A stretch of 34,479 nucleotides of DNA from CAIUGU01 sp040080215 (GTDB lineage: Bacteria > Pseudomonadota > Gammaproteobacteria > Steroidobacterales > Steroidobacteraceae): contig JBEBIT010000034.1 of assembly GCA_040080215.1 (NCBI GenBank), forward strand, positions 1 through 34,479. Direction: 5' to 3'. Within the stretch, counting starts at the first letter, position 1. Each line of letters opens with the position of its first letter. The translations under genes were made by a program, and so were the position numbers. Below, one piece after another: positions 8,180 through 15,672 of the stretch. The notes under the pieces are model-generated. The model was given only the letters and a program-made list of their open reading frames with translations, was not told the DNA's origin and did no database searches.

Positions 8180-9319
8180 ATGGCCGTATCCCGCGATCAG
8201 ATGGGAGTGTCCCGGTACTTCAGTGCTGTCGAGGCAATGCTCGACGGCACCGACGTGAGGCTCAACGGGCGCAATCCATGGGACATCCGCATCAACGATG
8301 AGGTGTTCCTGCAGCGTGCGCTCGCACAAGGCTCGCTCGGGGTCGGCGAGTCGTACATGGACGGGCAGTGGGACTGCGAGCGGCTGGACGACATGCTGAC
8401 GCGCGTGTTCCGCTCCGACGCGGATCGCCGCCTGCCCGATGCCGGCCAGCTCTGGGCCGCTTTGCTTGCCAAGCTCATCAATCCCCAGTCGCCGAGCCGT
8501 TCGTTCAAGGTCGGCGAGCAGCATTACGACGTCGGCGACGACCTGTACGTGCGCATGCTCGACAGCCGCATGATCTATACCTGCGGCTACTGGCGTACGG
8601 CCACCACGCTCGAGGAAGCCCAGGAAGCCAAGCTCGACCTCGTCTGCCGCAAACTGGGACTCAAGCCCGGCATGAAGGTACTCGACATCGGGTGTGGCTG
8701 GGGTGGCGCGGGGCAGTTCGCGGCCGAGCGGTATGGGGTCAGCGTGACGGGCGTGACGATCTCGAAGAACCAGGCCGCTGCCGCCGAGGAACGCTGCAAG
8801 GGCTTGCCGGTGAAAATCCTGCTGCAGGACTACCGGAGCGTCGAGGGCCAGTTCGACCGCATCTATTCGCTTGGCATGTTCGAGCACGTCGGGATACGCA
8901 ATTACCGCACCTACTTCGAGACCGCGCGGAAGCTGCTGGCGCCGGACGGGCTGTTCCTGCTGCACACCATCGGCCGCAATCTTTCGGGCAGCACGAACGA
9001 TCCGTGGATCGAGAAGTACATCTTCCCGAACTCGATGCTGCCATCGATGGCGCAGATCGCGGCGGCGGCCGAGGACCTGTTCATCACCGAGGACTGGCAC
9101 AGCTTCGGTCCCGATTACGACCGCACGCTGATGCAGTGGTACAAGCGCTTCATGGCCGGCTGGTCGCAGATTGCACCGCAGTACAGCGAGTCCTTCCGGC
9201 GCATGTGGGAGTTCTGGCTGCTGAGTTCGGCCGCGTCGTTCCGTGCGCGCCGCAGCCAGTTGTGGCAGGTGGTGCTGTCGCCGAACGGTGTGGTTGGCGG
9301 CGCCATCGAGATACGGTAG
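8180..9319 (+). CDS. cfa: Cyclopropane-fatty-acyl-phospholipid synthase
   Basis: A 379-residue SAM-dependent enzyme that converts unsaturated acyl chains of membrane phospholipids to cyclopropane chains, usually in stationary phase or stress. The N-terminal lipid-binding part covers about residues 1-110, then the methyltransferase domain with VLDIGCGWGG (SAM loop). Catalytic features of E. coli Cfa are kept: TCGYW (Cys), FEHVG (Glu), LHTIG (His and Ile of the bicarbonate site) and YDRTLMQWY (Tyr). The ATG at 8180 has AAGGAAG seven bases upstream; earlier GTG codons in frame are not family-like. The 108-base gap after ubiI contains TTGACA at 8104-8109 without a good -10, so a separate promoter is possible but unproven. 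Confidence 0.95.
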   Translation: MAVSRDQMGVSRYFSAVEAMLDGTDVRLNGRNPWDIRINDEVFLQRALAQGSLGVGESYMDGQWDCERLDDMLTRVFRSDADRRLPDAGQLWAALLAKLINPQSPSRSFKVGEQHYDVGDDLYVRMLDSRMIYTCGYWRTATTLEEAQEAKLDLVCRKLGLKPGMKVLDIGCGWGGAGQFAAERYGVSVTGVTISKNQAAAAEERCKGLPVKILLQDYRSVEGQFDRIYSLGMFEHVGIRNYRTYFETARKLLAPDGLFLLHTIGRNLSGSTNDPWIEKYIFPNSMLPSMAQIAAAAEDLFITEDWHSFGPDYDRTLMQWYKRFMAGWSQIAPQYSESFRRMWEFWLLSSAASFRARRSQLWQVVLSPNGVVGGAIEIR

Positions 9320-9386
9320 CGCTCCGAGACGCGATGGCGATTGAAATGCGGGGCGGCAAAGCCTACGCTGCGCCGCTGTCCTGCCC

Positions 9387-10931
9387 ATGCGCAATCGCCA
9401 ACTCTACATTCTTGCCAGCCTGCTCGCGGTCGCCGGGCTTGCCATCTTCTTTTTCAAGTACCAGACACTCGGGTTTCCCGTCAGGGCCGACGCCGAAACC
9501 CAGGTCTGGAACGTCGAGGCCGCCGTCAACTTCGAGCCGGGCCCCGCGTCAGTCAAGGTGACGCTGCAGATCCCGAGCCTGACGCCGGGCTTCACGGTTC
9601 TCGACGAAAGCTTTGTCTCCCGCGGCTTCGGCCTGTCGACGCACAACACGACCAACGGCCGCGAAGCCCAGTGGGCGGTCCGCGAGGCTGACGGTCCGCA
9701 GACGGTGTACTACCGCGCGCTGGTCTACCGCGATCCGGCCAAGGCCACCGAGGATTCGACGCCTCCGTTCCCCGAGATCCCCGAGTTCGACGAAGCCTCG
9801 CGTATCGCCGTCGACGGCCTGATCGCCGAAGTGCGCCGGCAGTCGGCCGACGTCGCGAGCTTCACGTCCGAGCTGCTCCGGCACATCGACAATGCGGGCA
9901 GCGACCAGTACGTGCGCCTGTTCCTGAGCGATACCAGCAGTTCCACTGCCAAGGCACAGTTGGCCACGCGCATTCTTGCGGCGGCGCAGATTCCGGCGCG
10001 CGTCTCCCATGGTGTGTTCCTCAAGGAGCAGACCGGTGCGGCCCGCACGGTGCCCTTGCTCGAAGTGCACGACGGCGTGGAATGGCTGTACTTCGACCCC
10101 GTCACCCGCGCCCAGGGCTGGCCGCAGGACTTCCTCGTCTGGTGGCGGGGCAACGGTCCCATTGCGGACGTGGATGGCGGCGTCGATGTCGACGTCTCGC
10201 TGGCCGTGCAGCGCAGCGTCCTCAACTCGCTGGAAGTCGCCGAGCGCCGCATGGACAGCATGGGCTCGCAGGCTTTCGACTTCTCGCTGTTCTCGCTGCC
10301 GATCACCACGCAGGCCGTGTACAGCGTGCTCGTGATGATCCCGATCGGCGCGCTCGTCATCGTGCTGCTGCGCAACTTCATCGGCATCAAGACGTTCGGG
10401 ACGTTCATGCCGGTGCTGGTCGCACTCGCGTTTCGCGAGACGCGGCTGCTGTGGGGCATCGTGCTGTTCGCCGTGATCGTCGCCTTCGGGCTCCTGATCC
10501 GGTTCTACCTGGAGCGACTGCGACTATTGCTGGTGCCCCGGCTCACCTGCGTGCTGACGGTGGTGGTCATCCTGATGGCCGGCATCAGCGTGCTGAGCCA
10601 GAAGCTCAACATCCAGCCTGGCCTCTCCATCGCGCTGTTCCCCATGGTCATCATCTCGATGACGATCGAGCGCATGTCCATCGTCTGGGAGGAGCGCGGC
10701 GCGTCCGAAGCGCTGCAGGAAGGCTTCGGCAGTCTCGTGGTCGCGGCACTGACGTATGTCGTCATGGGCATCCCGTGGCTCTCGCACCTGATCTTCGTGT
10801 TTCCCGAGTTGCTGCTGGTGGTCCTGGCCGTCACGCTGCTGACGGGCCGCTACACCGGTTACCGGCTGCTCGAACTCAAGCGCTTCCGCTCCTTTGCCAA
10901 GCCCGCGGACCCGGCCGGTAGTCCACCGTGA
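9387..10931 (+). CDS. Inactive transglutaminase fused to 7TM domain
   Basis: A 514-residue inner-membrane protein. Residues 5-24 form an N-terminal membrane anchor; about 35-300 form a periplasmic domain of the inactive-transglutaminase type, without the Cys-His-Asp triad; from about 307 to 495 there are several hydrophobic helices, including a conserved LLRNFIGIKTFGTFMPVLVALAFRE-type core (key segment GIKTFGTFMPVL) typical of the UUP1/7TM-transglutaminase family. Its last four bases overlap the start of the ATP-grasp gene, so they are coupled. In other Proteobacteria this pair sits with a small retropepsin-like protease, and comparative genomics has proposed a peptide-tagging or peptide-synthesis system. 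The third partner is missing next to it here. No ribosome site is obvious; the start was chosen for the anchor. Confidence 0.9.
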   Translation: MRNRQLYILASLLAVAGLAIFFFKYQTLGFPVRADAETQVWNVEAAVNFEPGPASVKVTLQIPSLTPGFTVLDESFVSRGFGLSTHNTTNGREAQWAVREADGPQTVYYRALVYRDPAKATEDSTPPFPEIPEFDEASRIAVDGLIAEVRRQSADVASFTSELLRHIDNAGSDQYVRLFLSDTSSSTAKAQLATRILAAAQIPARVSHGVFLKEQTGAARTVPLLEVHDGVEWLYFDPVTRAQGWPQDFLVWWRGNGPIADVDGGVDVDVSLAVQRSVLNSLEVAERRMDSMGSQAFDFSLFSLPITTQAVYSVLVMIPIGALVIVLLRNFIGIKTFGTFMPVLVALAFRETRLLWGIVLFAVIVAFGLLIRFYLERLRLLLVPRLTCVLTVVVILMAGISVLSQKLNIQPGLSIALFPMVIISMTIERMSIVWEERGASEALQEGFGSLVVAALTYVVMGIPWLSHLIFVFPELLLVVLAVTLLTGRYTGYRLLELKRFRSFAKPADPAGSPP

Positions 10932-11923
10932 GCGTGCTGGCGCGGTACCGGTTGCTGACCGAGTCCGGCGTCCTCGGACTCAACAAGCGCAACGGCGACT
11001 ACCTGATGCGGTTCAATCCGCGGCGCCTTTATCCGCTCGTGGACGACAAGCTCCAGACCAAGCAGCTCGCGATCAAAGCCGGCATTGCGGTCCCTGCGCT
11101 GTACGGTGTCATCGAGACGCAGCACGATATCCGCCGCCTCGGGGAGATGGTCGCCGGCCACCGTGAGTTCGTGCTGAAGCCGGCCCACGGCAGTTCAGGC
11201 GACGGCATCATCGTCGTTGCCGGCCGCAGCGGCAGCCTCTATCGCACGATCAACGGCACGTTGCTCGATGCCGAGTTCCTGAATCACCATCTGTCGAACG
11301 CCATCAGCGGGCAGTTCAGCCTGGGCGGCATCCAGGACACCGTGATCGTCGAGGCGATGGTGCATTTCTCGCCGCACTTCGAGTCCTTGAGCTTCGAAGG
11401 CGTGCCGGATGTGCGCGTGATCGTCTTCCGCGGCATCCCCGTGATGGCAATGGTGCGGCTGCCGACGCGCCTCTCGCACGGCAAGGCGAATCTGCATCAG
11501 GGTGCCGTCGGCGCGGGTGTCGATATAACGACAGGCACCACGCTGGGTGGCGTGATGAGCGGTGAGGTCGTCGACACGCATCCCGACACGGGTGTCGTGA
11601 TCGCCGGGCTCACGATTCCCGAGTGGGACACGATGCTCGACATCTCCGCCCGCTGCTACGAACTCACTGGCATGGGATACATCGGCGTCGATATCGTCCT
11701 CGACCGCGATCTCGGACCTTTGGTTCTCGAGCTCAACGCCCGTCCGGGGCTTGCCATCCAGATCGCGAATCAGCAGGGATTGCTAAGGCGGCTCGAGATA
11801 TGCGAGGAAGCCGCGGGTTTTGCCGCTGCGCCGGCGGAACGCATCGCGTTTGCCAAGAAGCATTTTGCACACCCCGTCGGGCCCGTCTTGCATCCTGGTG
11901 AGGTTGCGGCGCAGATCGGATAG
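10928..11923 (+). CDS. RimK-related alpha-L-glutamate ligase-like ATP-grasp protein
   Basis: A 331-residue ATP-grasp enzyme of the RimK-related type (TIGR02291), expected to join an amino acid such as glutamate to a carboxyl group using ATP. Visible ATP-grasp features are DDKLQTKQLAIKAGIAVP (substrate entry helix region), FVLKPAHGSSGDGI (ATP-binding Lys and Gly-rich loop, near residues 79-92), and GVDIVLD...LVLELNARPGL near 259-281 with the metal-binding Glu and Asn. The GTG start overlaps the TGA of the membrane gene by four bases. The natural acceptor is unknown. It is followed 9 bases later by a large fold-back repeat, which may serve as the operon's end. Confidence 0.93.
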   Translation: MSVLARYRLLTESGVLGLNKRNGDYLMRFNPRRLYPLVDDKLQTKQLAIKAGIAVPALYGVIETQHDIRRLGEMVAGHREFVLKPAHGSSGDGIIVVAGRSGSLYRTINGTLLDAEFLNHHLSNAISGQFSLGGIQDTVIVEAMVHFSPHFESLSFEGVPDVRVIVFRGIPVMAMVRLPTRLSHGKANLHQGAVGAGVDITTGTTLGGVMSGEVVDTHPDTGVVIAGLTIPEWDTMLDISARCYELTGMGYIGVDIVLDRDLGPLVLELNARPGLAIQIANQQGLLRRLEICEEAAGFAAAPAERIAFAKKHFAHPVGPVLHPGEVAAQIG

Positions 11924-11932
11924 GAACGGAGC

Positions 11933-12106
11933 GACCGGCGACCTGGTCGCAAGTAGGCCTCCGGCAAGTAGGTCTAACGACAAGTGGGACTACCGTCAGG
12001 CCAGATTGGAAGACGCGTTTCTTTTCTTAGCTCTGACTTGACGGCAGTCCTACTTGTCGGAGACCCACTTGCCGGTAGGCCCACTTGCGACCAGAGGTCG
12101 CCGGTC
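11933..12106. repeat. Fold-back repeat, copy 1 (CAAGT family)
   Basis: A 174-base imperfect inverted repeat with arms of about 72 bases that begin GACCGGCGACC (11933) and end in the complement CGCCGGTC (12106). Each arm is built from degenerate 15-16 base units with the core CAAGTRGGNCT; in the left arm CAAGT occurs at 11950, 11965 and 11981 (spacings 15 and 16). The arms flank an unpaired centre of roughly 25-30 bases around 12008-12033. A related element with the same unit spacing lies at 26182-26389. No transposase is inside. It begins 9 bases after the ATP-grasp gene. Confidence 0.85.
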
Positions 12107-12505
12107 TATTTCTTCCTCGGAAGCCGTGCCGGCCACAGGGGAGTGGTCTGTCCGGTGATTGTCGGTGACGTCAGTGTCGCGGCTCGGAATGGGTGCCCGC
12201 CTTCATTTTGGCATCACATCGGCCTAGCGTTGCCCGCGAGGCCCGTCCGGGCTCGCTGCTCCCTCTTGCTGGCATCTTGTGCTCATGCAACGGAGTGCCA
12301 TTTAGGTAGGTGTGGCACTGCGTCACCCTCTGTCGGCCATACCACTCCCCTATGTCCGTCCCGGCGGAGGGAAGTCCGGAGTTGCTCCGGGCGCTTTGCT
12401 CCGCTCGCTTGCCGTCGCTAAACCGGTCAGGCAGATTAGACGCATGAACTTCGCGATTAATCGCGCATTTAATGCGTCTACTAGTAGTTAGGTGGTAGGA
12501 ACCGA
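12107..12505. other. Gene-free structured region
   Basis: About 400 bases without a credible gene. It contains an 11-base perfect inverted pair AGGGGAGTGGT (12137-12147) / ACCACTCCCCT (12341-12351), a 7-base hairpin AGTGCCA/TGGCACT around 12294-12319, and a nested palindrome at 12437-12480. A minus-strand frame of 128 codons (12171-12557) crosses it but has no family features or ribosome site. It may be remnant mobile DNA or an uncharacterised structured element; nothing in it is recognisable with confidence. Confidence 0.4.
12437..12480. repeat. Nested palindrome
   Basis: Outer 9-base arms TAGACGCAT (12437-12445) and ATGCGTCTA (12472-12480) enclose a perfect 14-base palindrome CGCGATTAATCGCG (12452-12465). 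The structure would form one long stem with internal bulges. It ends 25 bases before the ATG at 12506. It could be an operator, a REP-like unit or a recombination site remnant. Confidence 0.6.
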
Positions 12506-12814
12506 ATGCGCTACATCGCCGCTGTGATAGTTGGGATTCTCGTAGCGATACTGCCACCCGCCGTGCTGTCTCTACCAGAGTACGCGCGGGAAAGCTCTTG
12601 CGTACGAACTGTCAGGAAAATGGGGACGGATCTATTTTCGTCTTCCTACTCTGCCCCGACATTCGTGCTTGTCGCCGTATTTCTTGAGTGCCAGGCCGGC
12701 AGTTCGAGAGCCATGATGACGATCGGTGGTCGTGATCACGGGCTTCCGACCCAGTGCTTGGTCTTCGAGGGGAGCCGAGCACTTTGCGCTGAGCCGTCTG
12801 CAATGGAGGGTCTG
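12506..12814 (+). pseudogene. Probable interrupted gene: membrane N-terminus only
   Basis: An open frame starts at ATG 12506 with a clean signal-anchor (MRYIAAVIVGILVAILPPAV, residues 1-20) and continues plausibly to about codon 37. At 12616-12639 it runs into a 24-base palindromic motif with GAAAAT/ATTTTC arms around GGGGACGGATCT, after which the translation loses any protein-like character although no stop intervenes before it fuses in frame with the next gene. The motif resembles sequences that flank REP-associated (Y1) transposase genes in Proteobacteria. The simplest reading is a small membrane or exported protein gene cut by a repeat insertion. It could also be a chance frame. Confidence 0.35.
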
Positions 12815-13192
12815 ATGTCAAACTCGCGACAGATCGCCGGATTGGTCGGGCCGACCATAATCGCGATGGTGGCATCGGAGTTCCCTGCCGTGCAGCCGCA
12901 TCTGTACGACCAGCAGATTCCCCCGGTCGTTTACCTGTCCGGAACGTTGATGTTCATTGGCGGCCTCGCGGTTGTACGTGCGCACAACCGGTGGGTGAGG
13001 GACTGGACTGCCCTTGTCACGCTGGCAGGGTGGTTCTTTCTGGCCTTGGTCCTGTTCAGGATGTTCGCTGCTGACCTATATCAGCAGCGCTCTGCGGATG
13101 CGGGAGCGACCGTATTCATGGTCCTCGAGGGGATCCTGTTCGTTTTCGGGGTCTTCATGACTTTTAAGGCTTACCAACCCGAGTCCCGCTGA
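12815..13192 (+). CDS. Small four-helix membrane protein, unknown function
   Basis: A 125-residue protein starting MSNSRQIAGLVGPTIIAMVASE. Four hydrophobic segments lie at about residues 6-22, 40-57, 68-88 and 97-117, with a charged RAHNRWVRDW loop between helices 2 and 3. I recall this RAHNRW-containing architecture from small uncharacterised membrane proteins of many bacteria, but cannot name a function. The start at 12815 is supported by GGAGGG at 12805-12810, four bases before the ATG, and by the loss of sensible sequence upstream. It stands alone in a repeat-rich stretch, with no operon partner. Confidence 0.75.
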   Translation: MSNSRQIAGLVGPTIIAMVASEFPAVQPHLYDQQIPPVVYLSGTLMFIGGLAVVRAHNRWVRDWTALVTLAGWFFLALVLFRMFAADLYQQRSADAGATVFMVLEGILFVFGVFMTFKAYQPESR

Positions 13193-13581
13193 TTTTCGTG
13201 CCGCAAATAGGCGTGTGCTTCATTCCGTGTCGGGATGGGATTCCAGCAAAACTCGGAGCAGGGGGGGCGGGTCGCGCGCCAGGCCCGAAGGCCGGCACGG
13301 GACGGCTCAGACGATGTGCGGGGTCCCGAGTCCCCTATATATAGAGAGGGAGTTCAGGGTGGCGGGGTCGTTGGTCGGCGGAGGCCAATTAAATCAGTGG
13401 GTTACCCTTGCCTTGATTGGGGCAGGGCGATCACCGGCTAACCCTGGCGCCGTGCCGATGGGACGATCGGGGTATTCCGGGGGTATCCCGTATCCCGATA
13501 AGAACAGTTCGCAATTGACATCCATTCTTATTGGCGGCTATTGTTGGTCCAAGCTTCAGACAGGGACCTTCATCAGACGCC
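13193..13581. other. Intergenic region upstream of bfd
   Basis: About 390 bases with no convincing gene; short frames across it are unlike any protein. It holds CTATATATAG-like AT-rich sequence near 13340, direct GGGGTAT/GGGGGTAT/GTATCCCGATA repeats at about 13469-13500, and ATAAGAA (13497-13503) inversely repeated as TTCTTAT (13525-13531) around the candidate bfd promoter. A regulatory role for these repeats is inference. Confidence 0.4.
13515..13544 (+). promoter_or_regulatory. Candidate bfd promoter
   Basis: TTGACA at 13515-13520 and TATTGT at 13539-13544, 18 bases apart, 37 bases before the bfd ATG. An ATAAGAA/TTCTTAT inverted repeat overlaps it and could be an operator. Iron-dependent control by Fur would be expected for bfd, but the match to the Fur consensus is poor. 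Confidence 0.45.
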
Positions 13582-13770
13582 ATGTACATCTGTGTCTGCC
13601 ACGCCGTTACCGACCGCCAGATCCGCGAGGCCGTGGATCAGGGCGCAACGACGCTGCCGGAACTGCAGTGCCAGCTCCCGGTCGCGAGCTGCTGCGGGCG
13701 TTGTGAGACTTCCGCCCGCGAAGTGATCGAGGAACACCTCGTCGTTCGCGCGCGCAAGTCGGCGGCCTGA
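13582..13770 (+). CDS. bfd: Bacterioferritin-associated ferredoxin
   Basis: A 62-residue [2Fe-2S] protein that docks on bacterioferritin and passes electrons to the ferric core to release iron. The four cluster cysteines appear as CVC near residues 4-6 and CCGRC near residues 35-39 in the Bfd arrangement CxC...CxxC. The ATG at 13582 begins MYICVCHAVTDRQ, the standard Bfd N-terminus. It lies 142 bases upstream of bacterioferritin in the same direction, the partner expected from its function. Short basic tail RARKSAA. Confidence 0.95.
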   Translation: MYICVCHAVTDRQIREAVDQGATTLPELQCQLPVASCCGRCETSAREVIEEHLVVRARKSAA

Positions 13771-13912
13771 AGCCCTTCAGGTCGTTCCTCGCGGCGCATT
13801 CATCGCCGCCCTCTTGCTGACCCCGCTTCCCGATCCGAATCCTGAGTTGCACAGGGGTGTGCCTTCGGCACAAGATCATGTTCCTCGCGTGTCCCTTCCG
13901 GAGTCCAGATTC

Positions 13913-14389
13913 ATGAAAGGCAATCCCACCGTCATTCGTCACCTCAACGTGGTGCTCAAGAACGAACTGACGGCGATCAACCAGTACTTCCTGCACTCGC
14001 GGATGTACGGCAACTGGGGACTCAAGCGCCTCGAGAAGCACGAGTACGAGGAATCCATCGACGAGATGAAGCATGCGGACAAGCTCGTCAGCCGCATCCT
14101 GTTCCTTGAAGGACTGCCGAACCTGCAGGACCTCGGCAAGCTGCTCATCGGCGAGGACGTCAAGGAAGTCATCGAGTGCGACCTCAAGATCGAACGCATG
14201 GCGCATCCGGATCTCAAGGCGGCCATCGCGGACTGCGAAACCGCAGGTGATTACGTCTCGCGCGAGCTGTTCGAGGAAATCCTCGAGTCCGAAGAAGAAC
14301 ACATCGACTGGCTGGAGACGCAGCTGCAGCTGATCGAGCGCGTCGGATTGCAGAACTACTGCCAGTCGCACATGCAGGAAGGCAGCTGA
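13913..14389 (+). CDS. bfr: Bacterioferritin
   Basis: A 158-residue four-helix-bundle subunit of the 24-mer iron-storage shell. All ferroxidase ligands are at canonical positions: E18, E51, H54, E94, E127 and H130; the haem-ligating methionine is M52. The protein is thus predicted to be a haem-containing, catalytically complete bacterioferritin. The ATG at 13913 has GGAG nine bases upstream (13900-13903). It follows bfd and precedes a small cupin gene; the 140-base gap after bfd leaves room for its own promoter. Cytosolic; role in iron storage and protection from Fenton chemistry is established for the family. Confidence 0.97.
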   Translation: MKGNPTVIRHLNVVLKNELTAINQYFLHSRMYGNWGLKRLEKHEYEESIDEMKHADKLVSRILFLEGLPNLQDLGKLLIGEDVKEVIECDLKIERMAHPDLKAAIADCETAGDYVSRELFEEILESEEEHIDWLETQLQLIERVGLQNYCQSHMQEGS

Positions 14390-14442
14390 GCCGGCGAGCA
14401 AAGACTGCGATGCCGTCTGGCTGGTAGTCGCGGTCCCTGACA

Positions 14443-14754
14443 ATGCAGATTGGCAACCTGTTCGCGGACGCGACGCTTCCGTCTGGGGGCGAGCGCTTCG
14501 AGAAATTGCTCGAGCACAAGAACCTGCTCATCGAGCGGATCGTCAGTCCCGCGTCCATGACGCGCGCCGAGTACCTGCAGCCGCAGGACGAATGGGTGCT
14601 GCTGCTGAAAGGCGAAGCCACCATGACCGTCGGCGGTGAGTTCGTCGAGCTCAAGGCAGGCGACTACGTGTTCCTGCCGGCGCGGGTGCCGCATACCGTT
14701 GAGAGGGTGACCGAGGGCGCGGTTTGGCTGGCGGTGCACCTGCATCCGGAATGA
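14443..14754 (+). CDS. Small cupin-domain protein
   Basis: A 103-residue single cupin barrel. The first motif is degenerate (EYLQPQDEWVLLLKGEATMTVGG, key residues E/D then G), and the second is FLPARVPHTVERV with the conserved His; E and H could make a metal site. The segment QDEWVLLLKGEA is typical of small cupins annotated as cupin-2 proteins of unknown substrate. No signal peptide, so cytosolic. No ribosome site is visible before the ATG, but the N-terminus looks complete. It closes the bfd-bfr-cupin run and is followed by a hairpin. Confidence 0.88.
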   Translation: MQIGNLFADATLPSGGERFEKLLEHKNLLIERIVSPASMTRAEYLQPQDEWVLLLKGEATMTVGGEFVELKAGDYVFLPARVPHTVERVTEGAVWLAVHLHPE

Positions 14755-14761
14755 CGGATAG

Positions 14762-14796
14762 ACCGGCCAGGCCCTAAACCAGCAGAGCTGGCCGGT
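14762..14796 (+). terminator. Hairpin after cupin gene
   Basis: A nine-base perfect stem ACCGGCCAG (14762-14770) / CTGGCCGGT (14788-14796) followed by TTTGG. The short T tract makes it a modest intrinsic terminator for the bfr-cupin unit. Confidence 0.5.
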
Positions 14797-14950
14797 TTGG
14801 TCTCGCCTGCCAGGTTCCACCCATGAAGCGTCGACGGGTGCAATGCTGCGGAGCAAGTTGTCGGCGACCGCACCGCTCTTTAAATCGCACGGAAACTCGC
14901 ATACCGTTCGCAGGTCGCAGCGCGTGCAATCAGTCGATCAGGAGAGTTCG

Positions 14951-15589
14951 ATGCTGAAGTTCCGCAGGCTTTTGATGACCACCGTCGGCTCGCTTGGACT
15001 GGGGTTGATCGCAACCCACGCCGCGGCGCAGGACCGGTTGCCGCCTATTCCGGCCGACAAAGTCACTGCGGAACAGAAAGAGTTCGTGAAGGAATTCCAG
15101 GCCGTGCGGGGCAGGGAGCCGTTCGGTCCGTTCGTGCCGTTGATGCGCAGTCCTGACCTCATGGTCCGCACCAGCGCGATGGGTGAGTACCTGCGCTATC
15201 GCACCAGCCTGCCCCCTCGCTTGAGCGAGTTTGTCATCCTGTTCACGGCCCGTGAATGGACACAGCAATACGAATGGAACGTCCACCATGCCGACGCCAT
15301 GAAGGCAGGCATCGATCCGAAGATCGCACAGGCGATTGCCGACGGCCGACGTCCCGAGGGCATGAGCGATGACGAAACGCTGCTGTATGACTTCTGCCTG
15401 GAGCTGCAACGCAACCGCAGCATCAGCGATCCCACCTACGCACGCATGGTGGCGCGATTCGGCGAGAAGGGTGTCATGGATACGGTCGGGATAGTCGGCT
15501 ACTACAGCCTGCTCGGCATGGTGCTGAACACGGCGAGGACGCCGGTACCGCCGGGCGTCAAACCGCCGCTCGTGCCGATGCCGCGATGA
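14951..15589 (+). CDS. Exported carboxymuconolactone decarboxylase-family protein
   Basis: A 212-residue protein with a signal peptide (residues 1-26, ending THAAAQ) and a carboxymuconolactone decarboxylase/AhpD-like helical domain. The visible CMD signature is the LSEFVILFTAREWTQQYEWNVH-type helix (key residues E..., W...YEW..H) around residues 95-117; the CxxC of AhpD-type reductases is absent, placing it with the non-redox CMD group. Members act on lactones in aromatic breakdown or are uncharacterised. The ATG at 14951 has AGGAGAG a few bases upstream; an in-frame extension to 14843 lacks a signal and is rejected. It opens a run of six exported proteins on the same strand. Confidence 0.88.
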   Translation: MLKFRRLLMTTVGSLGLGLIATHAAAQDRLPPIPADKVTAEQKEFVKEFQAVRGREPFGPFVPLMRSPDLMVRTSAMGEYLRYRTSLPPRLSEFVILFTAREWTQQYEWNVHHADAMKAGIDPKIAQAIADGRRPEGMSDDETLLYDFCLELQRNRSISDPTYARMVARFGEKGVMDTVGIVGYYSLLGMVLNTARTPVPPGVKPPLVPMPR

Positions 15590-15672
15590 GATGCGTGAGG
15601 CGCAGCGCGATGCCTTGAGGTAGGCTGCGCATCGGCCGGTCGATTCCAGTCAGAACAAGCGGGGGAGACGTC

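Noticed and set aside
11950..12000. CRISPR-like array of CAAGT units
   Set aside because: Units are only 15-16 bases, contiguous, degenerate and part of an inverted repeat; no spacers and no cas genes.
12437..12493. Integron attC site (GTTAGGT at 12487 before the ATG at 12506, with a palindrome)
   Set aside because: The matching left core RYYYAAC is missing at any suitable distance, and no integrase or cassette array is present.
12171..12557. 128-codon minus-strand frame in the gene-poor region
   Set aside because: No ribosome site, no hydrophobic core pattern or known motif, and it runs through the palindromes.
13215..13706. 163-codon frame overlapping bfd, and a 68-codon frame at 13235-13441
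   Set aside because: Gly/Arg-rich translations with no motif; bfd in another frame with its four cysteines explains the 3' part.
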